From Phocaeicola_A sp963625535 (lineage in GTDB: Bacteria > Bacteroidota > Bacteroidia > Bacteroidales > Bacteroidaceae): a stretch of 47,839 nt of DNA. A program made the position numbers and the translations under genes. Of this stretch, positions 31,404 to 40,015 are shown in pieces. Under the pieces are notes generated by a model. It saw only the letters and a list, made by a program, of their open reading frames with translations. It had not been told where the DNA came from and did no database searches. The number at the start of each line of letters is the position of its first letter. Position 1 is the first letter of the stretch. The DNA lies in contig CAVFUK010000114.1 of the NCBI GenBank assembly GCA_963625535.1, positions 1 through 47,839 on the forward strand. Reading direction: 5' to 3'.

Positions 31404-31431
31404 CCCTGTCACTGAATCATAGGTGACGGGG
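31404..31431. terminator. Hairpin after the gene remnant
   Basis: CCCTGTCAC and GTGACGGGG form a 9-bp stem (one G-U) with a 10-base loop, 20 bases after the remnant's stop. It is consistent with an old terminator but lacks a T tract. Confidence 0.4.
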
Positions 31432-31570
31432 AGTGTATCAAACCTTGCCGTTCAATAGATTATTGCCCTAAGCTTGGTGCTTTTGTATCCAATTTTGATA
31501 AAATAGGCTACACTCGACAGAACTCTCAAATAAATTTGGCGCTCTGCTCTCGCTTGCACTATTTTTGCAT

Positions 31571-31578
31571 TATCTTTG
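31571..31578 (+). promoter_or_regulatory. -7 box of kdsB
   Basis: TATCTTTG, 29 bases before the kdsB ATG, is a perfect -7. The nearest TTTG (31535-31538) is too far upstream. Confidence 0.45.
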
Positions 31579-31607
31579 TCCCCAAGATTGAAAAACCTGA
31601 GATTAGT

Positions 31608-32363
31608 ATGAAGTTTATCGGAATTATTCCTGCCAGATACGCTTCTACCCGATTCCCGGCAAAGCCGTTGGCAATCCTGGGCGGAAAGCGCGTGATACAG
31701 AGGGTGTACGAACAAGTGAAGAAGTCGCTGGACGACGTGTACGTCGCTACGGACAATGAACTGATAAAAGAGGCCGTGGAGGAGTTCGGCGGCAAGGTGG
31801 TGATGACCTCCGTGAACCACCGCAGCGGAACAGACCGTTGCTACGAAGCCTATTGCAAGGTGGGCAGCGGATTCGACGTGGTGGTGAACATACAGGGCGA
31901 CGAACCCTTCATCCAACCCTCGCAGATAGAGGAACTCAAACACTGCTTCGACGACGAAGCCACACAGATAGCCACCTTGGCAAAACCCTTCCGCGAGACG
32001 GACGGCAAAGAGGCCTTGTTCAACCCCAACTCTCCTAAAGTGGTGATGGACAAAGATAACCGGGCCCTCTACTTCAGCCGCTCGGTGATTCCTTACCTGC
32101 GCAACGTGGAGCCCGAGGAATGGCTCAAACACCACACCTACTACAAGCACATCGGACTCTACGCCTATCGGGCGGACACACTGCGCGAGGTGACTTCCCT
32201 GACGCAGTCGTCGCTGGAGCTGGCCGAGTCGCTCGAACAACTGCGCTGGCTGCAGAACGGATACGTCATCAAGGTTGGCGTCACCGACATCGAAACAATC
32301 GGCATCGACACCCCCGAGGACCTTGCCAAGGCGGAACAGTTCCTCAAAGACCATGCTGAATAG
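31608..32363 (+). CDS. kdsB: 3-deoxy-manno-octulosonate cytidylyltransferase
   Basis: The 251-residue product makes CMP-Kdo from CTP and Kdo for lipopolysaccharide core synthesis. The nucleotide-binding start MKFIGIIPARYASTRFPAKP, NHRSGTDRCYEA, VVNIQGDEPF and the C-terminal IETIGIDTPEDLAKAE are standard for KdsB. An in-frame ATG 24 codons upstream is rejected because the family starts at MKFIGIIPARY. The stop overlaps the next gene by 11 bases. Confidence 0.97.
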   Translation: MKFIGIIPARYASTRFPAKPLAILGGKRVIQRVYEQVKKSLDDVYVATDNELIKEAVEEFGGKVVMTSVNHRSGTDRCYEAYCKVGSGFDVVVNIQGDEPFIQPSQIEELKHCFDDEATQIATLAKPFRETDGKEALFNPNSPKVVMDKDNRALYFSRSVIPYLRNVEPEEWLKHHTYYKHIGLYAYRADTLREVTSLTQSSLELAESLEQLRWLQNGYVIKVGVTDIETIGIDTPEDLAKAEQFLKDHAE

Positions 32364-33654
32364 ATCACAACAACCACCGTTGCATACCGTGGGCAAAGTG
32401 GACATTCCCTTGCCCGAGAAACACGTGATGCCCAACGGGATCACGTTGAATGTCCTCAACACCACCGACGAGGAGATGCTCCGGCTCGACCTGCTGATAA
32501 ACGGGGGTGGACTGTGGTACCAGTCGCAAGCGCTGCAGGCGACCTTCGCCAACAACATGTTGCGCCAGGGCACCCGGCAGTTCAGCTCCGAGAAGGTGGC
32601 CGAGCGACTGGACTACTACGGCGGATGGCTGGAGTCCTCCACCACCATCAAACACTCCTATGTGACGCTCTACTCGCTTAGCCGCTACTTCCCGCAACTG
32701 GTGGAACTGCTGCGCTCTGTGGTGATGGAACCTCTCTACCCCGAGAAGGAACTGTCCGTGGCCGTGGAGCGCGAACGGCAACAGTTCAAGGTGAGCAACC
32801 AACGGGTGGACGTGAAATGTCGCAAGGCCTTCCGCCAGTCGCTGTTCGGCACCGACTTCCCATCTGCCCGCTACGCTGTGTTGGAGGACTATGGTCGACT
32901 GACGAGAGAGTCGCTGGCGGAGTTTCACCACCAATTCTATCACTCGGGCAACTGCACCATCTACCTCTCCGGTAAGGTGACAGCGGAGGCTATCCGTCTG
33001 GTGGAGGAGGCCTTTGGCAGCGCGCCTTGGGGCGACACCTCCTTCGTGCGCCCGAGCTACACCCACAAGCCCGTCTCCTCGCAGGAAAAGCGCGTCACGG
33101 TGACGTGCGACCAGGCAGTGCAGAGCGCCGTCTACATGGGATTCATCTCCATCGATGCTTTGCATCCCGACTTCCATAAACTGCGTGTGCTCGTCACCCT
33201 GTTTGGCGGATACTTCGGTAGCCGGCTGATGAAGAACATCCGCGAGGACAAGGGCTACACCTACGGCATTGGTGCCGGCTTACAGAGTTTTCCCGGTTGT
33301 AGCCTGCTCTTCGCCAGCACACAGGCCGCCAACGAATATGTGGAGCCCCTCATCCGCGAAGTCTATGCCGAGATGGACCGCATGCGGCGCGAGACCGTGC
33401 CAGAGGAGGAGTTGGCGATGGTGAAGAACTACATGATGGGTGAGCTGAACCGTGCGCACGAGGGACCGCTCTCACTGGCGGACGCCTACATCTTCCTGGC
33501 TACGTCGGAGCTGCCGTACAGTTTCATGGCTGACACCGCACGCGCAATCAGTGAGGTGACGGCACCCGAACTGCGTGAACTGGCCTGTCGCTACCTGCTC
33601 GACGAACGGGTGACCGAGGCTGTGGCAGGAGCTGCAATCGGTAAAAACACATAA
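32353..33654 (+). CDS. M16-family peptidase homologue, zinc site lost
   Basis: The 433-residue product has the two M16 halves: an N-terminal part from EKHVMPNGITLNVLNT and a C-terminal part with YFGSRLMKNIREDKGYTYGIGAG, including the Arg/Tyr substrate-binding motif. The zinc motif HxxEH, expected as in GLAHFLEHMLFKGT, reads LQATFANNMLRQGT at 61-74: Thr64, Asn67 and Asn68 replace His, Glu and His. It should therefore be proteolytically inactive, perhaps a partner subunit of an active M16. No signal peptide is seen. It starts 11 bases inside kdsB and is probably co-transcribed. Confidence 0.88.
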   Translation: MLNRSQQPPLHTVGKVDIPLPEKHVMPNGITLNVLNTTDEEMLRLDLLINGGGLWYQSQALQATFANNMLRQGTRQFSSEKVAERLDYYGGWLESSTTIKHSYVTLYSLSRYFPQLVELLRSVVMEPLYPEKELSVAVERERQQFKVSNQRVDVKCRKAFRQSLFGTDFPSARYAVLEDYGRLTRESLAEFHHQFYHSGNCTIYLSGKVTAEAIRLVEEAFGSAPWGDTSFVRPSYTHKPVSSQEKRVTVTCDQAVQSAVYMGFISIDALHPDFHKLRVLVTLFGGYFGSRLMKNIREDKGYTYGIGAGLQSFPGCSLLFASTQAANEYVEPLIREVYAEMDRMRRETVPEEELAMVKNYMMGELNRAHEGPLSLADAYIFLATSELPYSFMADTARAISEVTAPELRELACRYLLDERVTEAVAGAAIGKNT

Positions 33655-33677
33655 AAAACAAGAGAAATCTTTGGCCA

Positions 33678-33711
33678 TTTGCGGTGGAATCGGAATAATG
33701 TTCTACCTTTG
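33678..33711 (+). promoter_or_regulatory. Probable promoter of the MORN gene, with structured leader
   Basis: TTTG (33678-33681), 22 bases, TACCTTTG (33704-33711). The leader of about 110 bases contains CGGAG (33725-33729) paired with CTCCG (33746-33750). Confidence 0.5.
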
Positions 33712-33826
33712 TGAACCTTTCTGGCGGAGGACGTTTGCGGACGCTCTCCGTCGGGAAGGAATTTCTGTGGAAACGTCTCGGCCCAAGGGTCGGATATTCC
33801 CTCTCTCTCTTATTAAATTGAATTAG

Positions 33827-34957
33827 ATGATTATGAAACATATACTGATACGAGGCTGCTTCGTCCTCTCCCTCTTCTTCTCCGCCCAGGCGATGGCGCA
33901 AATAAACATAGGTAACTACACATTTAAGGATGGTAGCATCTACACGGGCGAGTTGAAGGGCAAAAAACCGAACGGCAAGGGACGCACCGTCTTCCTCAAC
34001 GGCAACGTCTACGAAGGCGAGTACGTCAAGGGCAAACGCCAAGGACACGGCGTCTTCGTCTTCCCCGACGGCGAGAAGTACGACGGCGACTGGTACCAGG
34101 ACCAACAACACGGCACAGGTACCTACTACTTCAGCAACAACAACCGCTACGAAGGTCTGTGGTACGCCGACTACCAACACGGTAAGGGCACGATGTACTA
34201 CTACAACGGCGACGTCTATGTGGGCGACTGGGTGCGCGACCAACGCGAGGGACACGGAACCTACACCTGGAAGAACGGCGCCAAGTACGACGGCGAGTGG
34301 GCGAAGGACAAGAAGAACGGCCAAGGCACGTTAGACTGGAACGACGGCACCAGCTACACCGGATTGTGGAAGAACGATATGCGACAGGGCCAAGGCACGT
34401 TCCACTACTCCAACGGCGACGAGTACGTCGGCTCGTGGGAACAGGACATGCAGCACGGCAAGGGCACTTACACGTTCCACACCGGCGACGTGTACGAGGG
34501 TGACTACAACATGGGCGAACGCACCGGCGAGGGAGTCTACCGCCACAAGAACGGCGACGTCTACACCGGACACTTCAAGGACGGCGAGCAGGATGGCGCG
34601 GGAGTCTTCAAGTGGGCCAACGGCTCGGTGTACGAAGGCAACTGGGTGAACAGCCAGCGCCAAGGCAAAGGCAAATACACCTGGACCAACGGCGATGTGT
34701 ACGAGGGTGACTGGAAGAACAACCAACCCGACGGTGAGGGCACACTGACCCACGCTGACGGTTCGCACTACAAAGGTTCGTTCTCTAAAGGCAAGAAGGA
34801 CGGCAAGGGCGTGATGGTGGAGAAGGACGGCCTGCGCTACGAGGGCTTCTTCAAGCAGGACATGAAGCACGGTCCCTTCGTGGAGACCGACGCCAACGGC
34901 CAAGTGGTGCGCCGCGGAACCTTCCGCTATGGCAAGTTCGACAACTCGGCGAAATAA
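33827..34957 (+). CDS. Secreted MORN-repeat protein
   Basis: The 376-residue product has a signal peptide ending FFSAQAMAQ, then about 14 tandem 23-residue MORN repeats with the pattern YEGEW..GxxHGxGTYxxxNGDxYxG, as in DVYVGDWVRDQREGHGTYTW. No catalytic domain is attached. MORN repeats make beta-hairpin ribbons that bind lipids or proteins; in periplasmic bacterial proteins the role is unknown. An alternative start is two codons later. The 3' end leads directly into a 62-bp repeat array, whose unit resembles the last codons of the gene. Confidence 0.92.
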   Translation: MIMKHILIRGCFVLSLFFSAQAMAQINIGNYTFKDGSIYTGELKGKKPNGKGRTVFLNGNVYEGEYVKGKRQGHGVFVFPDGEKYDGDWYQDQQHGTGTYYFSNNNRYEGLWYADYQHGKGTMYYYNGDVYVGDWVRDQREGHGTYTWKNGAKYDGEWAKDKKNGQGTLDWNDGTSYTGLWKNDMRQGQGTFHYSNGDEYVGSWEQDMQHGKGTYTFHTGDVYEGDYNMGERTGEGVYRHKNGDVYTGHFKDGEQDGAGVFKWANGSVYEGNWVNSQRQGKGKYTWTNGDVYEGDWKNNQPDGEGTLTHADGSHYKGSFSKGKKDGKGVMVEKDGLRYEGFFKQDMKHGPFVETDANGQVVRRGTFRYGKFDNSAK

Positions 34958-35203
34958 ACCACTCCACTTGCGAAGGCTTACAGAACTGACGCTGTTACTA
35001 GCAACTGAAGGAACAATGAAGCCCGTTCATTTGCGTGGCTTACAGAGCTGACGTTGTTACTAGCAACTGAAGGAACAATGAAGCCCGTCCATTTGCGTGG
35101 CTTACAGAGCTGACGCCGTCGCTAGCAACTGGAGGAACAATGAATCCCTCGCAAGACGGCTGTGGAACTTACGCCGTCGCTCATAACTGCACGAACAATA
35201 AAC
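34958..35203. repeat. 62-bp tandem repeat array after the MORN gene
   Basis: Units begin at 34975, 35037, 35099 and 35158 (periods 62, 62, 59). The first two are nearly identical and the last is diverged. The core is GGCTTACAGAGCTGACG, then CTAGCAACTGAAGGAACAAT and CATTTGCGT. The gene's last bases plus the first 17 non-coding bases (ACAACT...GAAATAAA...CCACTTGCG) look like a diverged partial unit, so the array appears to start at the stop codon. GGCC/GACC-GGTC/GGCC pairing at 35204-35235 may form a hairpin after it. Confidence 0.85.
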
Positions 35204-35245
35204 GGCCTGCCGGACCGGATGGTCTGCCGGGCCTATAAATATATA

Positions 35246-36058
35246 ATGGAAACAAGCATGATAGATTTGGAAAGCCTCACCGCCGAAGTGCGACAACTGG
35301 CGGTGACCATAGGAGCCTTCCTGAGGGAGGAACGGACCATGTTCCACCGCGAACAGGTGCAGGAGAAGAAGTCGCACGACTACGTGTCGTACGTGGACAA
35401 AGAGTCGGAACGCCGCATCGTGGCTCGGCTGAGCGAGTTGCTTCCCGAGGCCGGATTCATTGCCGAAGAGGGGAGTGGCAGTCTGCACGACGAACCCTAC
35501 TGCTGGGTGGTCGACCCGCTGGACGGCACCACCAACTTCATCCACAACAACGCACCCTACTGCGTCAGCATCGCTTTGCGCGACCGTCAGGAGATACTCC
35601 TCGGCGTGGTCTACGAGGTGTGTCGCGACGAGTGTTTCTGGGCCTGGAAAGGCAGTGCCGCCTACCGCAATGGAGAAGAGATCCACGTCTCTGCAATCGA
35701 CAACCTCAACGAGTCGTTCATCGAGCTGGGCTTCCCCTACGATGCCGAGCGCTACCGCGAGTTTGTGACCTCCCTGGTGCACAACCTCTACGGCCACGTC
35801 TGCGGACTTCGCCTCGAAGGAGCCTGCGCCGCCGAACTCTGCTACATTGCCTGCGGACGTTTCGAGGCCCGCGTGGAGGGCTTGCTCGGAGCATGGGATG
35901 TGGCCGCCGGATCGCTCATACTGAAGCAAGCCGGTGGGCAGGTGACAGACTTCGCCGGCGGACCGGACTTCTACTCTGGCCGGCAGGTGCTGGCCACCAA
36001 TGGCAAGATTCACCCCCTCATGCTGCAGGAACTGAAGAAACTCCCTGCCGTGGACTGA
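35246..36058 (+). CDS. Inositol monophosphatase family protein
   Basis: The 270-residue Mg-dependent phosphatase shows the family motifs IAEEGSG, WVVDPLDGTTNFIH and GAWDVAAGSLILKQAGG, which bind metal and phosphate. Substrates of the family include inositol phosphates, fructose-1,6-bisphosphate and PAP; the sequence does not decide. The start METSMIDLESL is chosen because codons further upstream fall inside the repeat array; MIDLESL (35258) is also possible. Confidence 0.9.
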   Translation: METSMIDLESLTAEVRQLAVTIGAFLREERTMFHREQVQEKKSHDYVSYVDKESERRIVARLSELLPEAGFIAEEGSGSLHDEPYCWVVDPLDGTTNFIHNNAPYCVSIALRDRQEILLGVVYEVCRDECFWAWKGSAAYRNGEEIHVSAIDNLNESFIELGFPYDAERYREFVTSLVHNLYGHVCGLRLEGACAAELCYIACGRFEARVEGLLGAWDVAAGSLILKQAGGQVTDFAGGPDFYSGRQVLATNGKIHPLMLQELKKLPAVD

Positions 36059-36107
36059 CGACAGACGCTCTTTCGGCGAACTCCGGTTCTTCCCATTGTA
36101 AACGACT

Positions 36108-36141
36108 CTCCCATCCACCGACGCAGGGCGGTGGATGGGAG
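36108..36141 (+). terminator. Strong hairpin after the inositol monophosphatase gene
   Basis: CTCCCATCCACCG and CGGTGGATGGGAG form a perfect 13-bp stem with an 8-base loop, 50 bases after the stop. A T tract is weak. The next 160 bases up to the following promoter show no gene. Confidence 0.7.
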
Positions 36142-36303
36142 ATGGGACTGTCTCGTTCTATCTGTCTTGAGTCTCTTCGGCAGACAGGTCTTTGGGGCCT
36201 TTTCCGGGCCTCTCCGGCGGGCTTATTCGGCACGGCGAGTGAGCGTAGGCTTGACTTGAATCAAACTTTTCGCTCTCTGACGGAAAATTTTACGCCGAAA
36301 CCC

Positions 36304-36333
36304 TTTGGCTTATAGAGAAACTCTGTATATTTG
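36304..36333 (+). promoter_or_regulatory. Promoter of the YhcH gene
   Basis: TTTG (36304-36307), 18 bases, TATATTTG (36326-36333), 42 bases before the ATG. Likely also serves glgB. Confidence 0.65.
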
Positions 36334-36375
36334 TGAGCAATAAACAAAACGTATAACTAAAGTATTTTTATAGCT

Positions 36376-36819
36376 ATGATTATTGATACATTAGAGAATC
36401 TGAGCAAATATGCTTCGATGAACCCCTTGTTTGCCAAGGCAATTGAGTATTTGACAACTACCGACCTCAACGCACAGGAAGTTGGCAAAGTGGTGCTGCA
36501 GGGAACAGACCTCGTGGTGAACTTCCAGATGGCCAAAGGCAAGACCAAAGACCAGGCACAGCTGGAGACACACAAGAAGTTCATCGACATACAGATTCCC
36601 CTCTCCGCTACCGAAGTGATGGGTTACACCCCGGCTAACGCACTGCCCGAAGGCAACTACAACGAGGAGAAAGACATCACCAAGTTCGAGGGCGCGGCTG
36701 AGTCGTACATCGCCGTGAAACCAGGCATGTTCGCCATCTTCTTCCCGCAGGACGGCCACGCACCCTGCATCTCACCGGAAGAGTCTATCAAGAAAATCGT
36801 TGTAAAAGTTTTGGCATAA
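36376..36819 (+). CDS. YhcH/YjgK/YiaL family protein (DUF386)
   Basis: The 147-residue product has the family's small cupin-like fold: FQMAKGKTKDQAQLETHKKFIDIQIPL with the conserved ETH...D, and FAIFFPQDGHAPCI with the metal-type His. Relatives include E. coli EbgC and YhcH; they act on sugars (anomerase/isomerase-type roles are proposed) but the function here is unknown. It precedes glgB by 25 bases on the same strand, so a link to sugar metabolism is plausible. Confidence 0.9.
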   Translation: MIIDTLENLSKYASMNPLFAKAIEYLTTTDLNAQEVGKVVLQGTDLVVNFQMAKGKTKDQAQLETHKKFIDIQIPLSATEVMGYTPANALPEGNYNEEKDITKFEGAAESYIAVKPGMFAIFFPQDGHAPCISPEESIKKIVVKVLA

Positions 36820-36844
36820 ACCCTCTAGAATCTCACCCTGAAGT

Positions 36845-38863
36845 ATGGATCCTACATTGAAACTGATTCTGAACGATCCTTGGTTGGAACCCTACGAAGA
36901 GGCCATCAACGGCCGTCATCAGCATGCGCTGGACAAGGAGCGGGAACTGACTCGTAACGGAAAGTGTACGCTGTCGGAGTTTGCCGACGGTTATCTGTAC
37001 TTTGGCTTGCACCGGACGAAAGAGGGCGGATGGGTGTTCCGCGAATGGGCCCCCAACGCCACCGACATCTATCTGGTAGGAGACTTCAACGACTGGGACG
37101 AACGCCCCGACTACAAACTCAAACGTATCAAGGGCACGGGCAACTGGGAGGTGAAGCTCCCCGCCGACAAGATGCACCATGGCGACCACTACAAACTCCA
37201 CGTCTACTGGGACGGCGGCAGCGGCGAGCGAATCCCCGCCTGGGTGAACCGCGTGGTGCAGGACGAGCAGACCAAAATCTTCAGCGCCCAGGTGTGGAGC
37301 CCCGACAAACCCTACACGTTCAAGAAGAAAACCTTCAAGCCAAACACGGAGCCGTTGCTCATCTACGAGTGCCACGTCGGAATGGCGCAGCCCGAGGAAA
37401 AGGTGGGCACGTACAACGAGTTCCGCGAGAAGATACTGCCCCGAATAGCCGCCGACGGATATAACTGCATCCAGATAATGGCCATCCAGGAGCACCCTTA
37501 CTACGGAAGCTTCGGCTACCACGTCTCCAGCTTCTTCGCTCCCTCGTCGCGCTTCGGCACGCCGGACGAGCTGAAGCGGCTCATCGACGAGGCCCACTCC
37601 ATGGGCATGGCCGTCATCATGGACATCGTCCACTCCCATGCCGTGAAGAACGAGCTCGAGGGACTGGGCAACTTTGCCGGCGACCCTTGCCAGTACTTCT
37701 ACGAAGGCGGCCGCCGCGAACATCCGGCTTGGGACTCGCTCTGCTTCGACTACGGCAAGAATGAGGTCATCCACTTCCTCCTCTCCAACTGCAAGTATTG
37801 GCTCGACGAGTTCCACTTCGACGGATTCCGCTTCGACGGAGTCACCTCCATGCTCTACTACAGCCACGGACTGGGCGAGGCGTTCTGCAACTATGCCGAC
37901 TACTTCAACGGTCACGAGGACGACAACGCCATCTGCTACCTGACCTTGGCCAACAAGCTCATCCACCAGGTGAATCCGCGGGCCATCACCATTGCCGAGG
38001 AAGTGTCCGGCATGCCCGGCTTGGCAGCCCCTGTGGCCGACGGCGGCTATGGGTTCGACTACCGCATGGCGATGAACATCCCCGACTACTGGATAAAGAC
38101 CATCAAGGAGAAGGTGGACGAGGACTGGAAACCCTCGAGCCTCTATTGGGAGGTGACCAACCGACGCAAGGACGAGAAGACCATCTCCTACGCCGAGAGC
38201 CACGACCAAGCCCTCGTGGGCGATAAGACCATCATCTTCCGCCTCATCGACGCGGACATGTATTGGCACTTCAAGAAGGGCGACGAGAACTTCTGCGTGG
38301 AACGCGGCATCGCGCTGCACAAGATGATACGCCTGCTGACGGCGAGCACCATCAACGGCGGCTACCTCAACTTCATGGGCAACGAGTTCGGTCACCCCGA
38401 GTGGATCGACTTCCCCCGCGAAGGCAACGGATGGAGCTACAAGTACGCCCGTCGCCAATGGGACTTGGTGGACAACCACGAGCTCTGCTACCACTACCTG
38501 GGCGACTTCGACAAGGCGATGATTCACCTCATTGGCGGTCAGAAGAAGTTCGAGCGCAGCGAGGTCATCGAGGTATGGCACGACGACGGCGACCAGGTGC
38601 TGGCTTACCGGCGCGACTCGTTGGTGTTCGTCTTCAACTTCAACCCCACGAAGTCCTTCACCGACTACGGATTCCTGGTGCCCAAGGGCGCCTACGACGT
38701 GGTGCTCAACACCGACGCGAAAGCCTTCGGCGGCAACGCTTTGGCCGACGACACGGTGCGCCACTTCACCAACTTCGACCCGCTCTATAAGCGCGACAAG
38801 AAGGAGTGGCTGAGGCTCTACATCCCTGCCCGCTCGGCAGTGGTGTTGCGGCTGGCGAAATAG
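36845..38863 (+). CDS. glgB: 1,4-alpha-glucan branching enzyme (GH13, eukaryote-like subfamily)
   Basis: The 672-residue product introduces alpha-1,6 branches into glycogen. An N-terminal CBM48 (about 50-150; GGWVFREWAPNATDIYLVGDFNDW) precedes the GH13 barrel. The nucleophile is Asp331 in DGFRFDGVTSML, the acid/base Glu385 in ITIAEEVSGMPG, and the third acid Asp is in AESHDQALVGD. The sequence resembles plant and animal branching enzymes (GH13_8) more than E. coli GlgB, as is usual in Bacteroidetes. A strong terminator follows. Confidence 0.95.
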   Translation: MDPTLKLILNDPWLEPYEEAINGRHQHALDKERELTRNGKCTLSEFADGYLYFGLHRTKEGGWVFREWAPNATDIYLVGDFNDWDERPDYKLKRIKGTGNWEVKLPADKMHHGDHYKLHVYWDGGSGERIPAWVNRVVQDEQTKIFSAQVWSPDKPYTFKKKTFKPNTEPLLIYECHVGMAQPEEKVGTYNEFREKILPRIAADGYNCIQIMAIQEHPYYGSFGYHVSSFFAPSSRFGTPDELKRLIDEAHSMGMAVIMDIVHSHAVKNELEGLGNFAGDPCQYFYEGGRREHPAWDSLCFDYGKNEVIHFLLSNCKYWLDEFHFDGFRFDGVTSMLYYSHGLGEAFCNYADYFNGHEDDNAICYLTLANKLIHQVNPRAITIAEEVSGMPGLAAPVADGGYGFDYRMAMNIPDYWIKTIKEKVDEDWKPSSLYWEVTNRRKDEKTISYAESHDQALVGDKTIIFRLIDADMYWHFKKGDENFCVERGIALHKMIRLLTASTINGGYLNFMGNEFGHPEWIDFPREGNGWSYKYARRQWDLVDNHELCYHYLGDFDKAMIHLIGGQKKFERSEVIEVWHDDGDQVLAYRRDSLVFVFNFNPTKSFTDYGFLVPKGAYDVVLNTDAKAFGGNALADDTVRHFTNFDPLYKRDKKEWLRLYIPARSAVVLRLAK

Positions 38864-38906
38864 CATATCGTTCCTGGGTCTCCTCGGGAGTGAATATAAA
38901 CTTTAG

Positions 38907-38955
38907 TATCTATCTGCAGAAGCGGTTCGCCGCCCATGCAGGTAGATATTTTGTT
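38907..38955 (+). terminator. Terminator after glgB
   Basis: TATCTATCTGCA pairs with TGCAGGTAGATA (one G-U), enclosing an inner GCGG-TTCG-CCGC stem, and is followed by TTTTGTTTT. Confidence 0.92.
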
Positions 38956-39022
38956 TTCTGACGTTCGGAATCTGCCCCCGCATTATACCTATTATATATA
39001 GGGGACATTGCGTGTGGAAAAA

Positions 39023-39104
39023 CCATACCATTGTATGGGGAAAAACAATGTAATTGTTTTGGCTTATACAATCGATTGTATAAGGGAAAACAATCGATTG
39101 TTTT
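39023..39104. repeat. Array of four palindromes at about 22-bp spacing
   Basis: Dyads are centred at 39030.5 (CCATAC-4-GTATGG), 39051 (AAAACAAT-GTA-ATTGTTTT), 39073.5 (a perfect 22-bp palindrome, CTTATACAATC and its complement, 39063-39084) and 39095.5 (perfect AAAACAATCGATTGTTTT, 39087-39104). The ACAATCGATTGT core and TTGGC joints are shared with the array at 20063. It lies in the 427-bp space between convergent glgB and the hydrolase gene; 39105-39290 shows no gene. Confidence 0.88.
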
Positions 39105-39290
39105 GGCCTCCGCGAACGTACGTTAATTGGTGGTCCACCGGTGCTCGTTTATCGGCCATGCTGACGTACGGGAACACACCCTCATTCCGTCGTGAGCAGG
39201 ATGAGTTAATGGCTGGTCAATGGCCAGTTAATGCCGGTTAACCCGCATAATCTCCCGTCCGAACAGATGGGGACCATGGCGTGGCGTGCT

Positions 39291-39938
39291 CTACTCCACG
39301 AGGTAAATGTTCTGCAGCTTCTCGCGTCCGATGGTGGTGGAGGGGCCGTGGCCGGGATAGACGATGGTGTCGTCCGGCAGGGTGAGTAGCTTCTGACGGA
39401 TGCCTTCGATGAGTTGTCGCTCGGTGCCACCCCCTTCGAGGTCGGTGCGGCCAATGCTGCCGGCGAACAGGGCGTCGCCTGTGAAGAGCGCCTTCTCCTC
39501 GGCACAATAGAAAGCCAGTGAGCCAGGTGAGTGACCTGGCACGTGGAAGATGCTGAACTGGTGCGACCCGAAGCGGATGGTGTCGCCCTCGTCGATGAAA
39601 CCCTTCAGGGCCACGGGTGGGTCACACTTCGTGATGCCGAAGCGGCTCATGCGCTGCTGCATCTGCTCCAGCCAGGGCAAGTCCGCCTCGTGAGCCTCGC
39701 CCCGCAGGCCGAACTCGCTCAGCATAAACGGGTTGCCGAAGATGTGGTCGAAGTGGAGGTGTGTGCAGAGCAGGTGCTTCAGGGTCAGGCCGTTGCTCGT
39801 CACGTAATCGCGCAGCGCGCGCTTCTCCGGCTCGTAGTAACAGCCCGCGTCTATCACCACTGCCTCGCGGGTGTCGTCCCACACGATGTAGGTGTTCACG
39901 GGCAGCATGTTGAATTCATATCGTTTTATCGTCATCAT
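39291..39938 (-). CDS. Metallo-beta-lactamase-fold hydrolase (glyoxalase II-like)
   Basis: The 215-residue cytoplasmic protein has the metal site THLHFDH (about 59-65), GHSPGSLAFY, LFTGDALFAGSIGRTDL and VYPGHGP. This arrangement is that of the small hydroxyacylglutathione hydrolase-like proteins widespread in bacteria. The substrate is not known. It follows rsmG on the minus strand after 77 bases, with its own -7 box, and is the last gene of the group. Confidence 0.9.
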   Translation of the reverse strand: MMTIKRYEFNMLPVNTYIVWDDTREAVVIDAGCYYEPEKRALRDYVTSNGLTLKHLLCTHLHFDHIFGNPFMLSEFGLRGEAHEADLPWLEQMQQRMSRFGITKCDPPVALKGFIDEGDTIRFGSHQFSIFHVPGHSPGSLAFYCAEEKALFTGDALFAGSIGRTDLEGGGTERQLIEGIRQKLLTLPDDTIVYPGHGPSTTIGREKLQNIYLVE

Positions 39939-39962
39939 CGTCTGTCAATGTTTTGTTTGTCC

Positions 39963-39970
39963 CAAATATA
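39963..39970 (-). promoter_or_regulatory. -7 box before the hydrolase gene
   Basis: TATATTTG on the minus strand, 24 bases before the ATG. No -33 TTTG at the right distance. Confidence 0.35.
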
Positions 39971-40015
39971 TACTCTTAACTGGCCCTGGTGGTCTTGCCG
40001 GTTCAGATGTCATCC

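Larger units (their letters stand above)
30971..31607. other. Long intergenic region between tRNA-Phe and kdsB
   Basis: This 637-base region holds the tRNA promoter, a coding-like remnant ending at 31383, a hairpin at 31404-31431 and the kdsB -7 box. The remaining AT-rich part (about 31080-31250) shows near-palindromic TATATATTATATATA and no recognisable gene. Confidence 0.6.

Noticed and set aside
30898..31607. Integration site (att) at tRNA-Phe
   Set aside because: No integrase, no direct repeat of the tRNA 3' end and no mobile genes lie nearby in the window.
36833..38866. Open frame of 677 codons on the minus strand opposite glgB
   Set aside because: It mirrors the glgB codon phase, is rich in Val/Leu/His/Glu without any family motif, and glgB is beyond doubt on the other strand.
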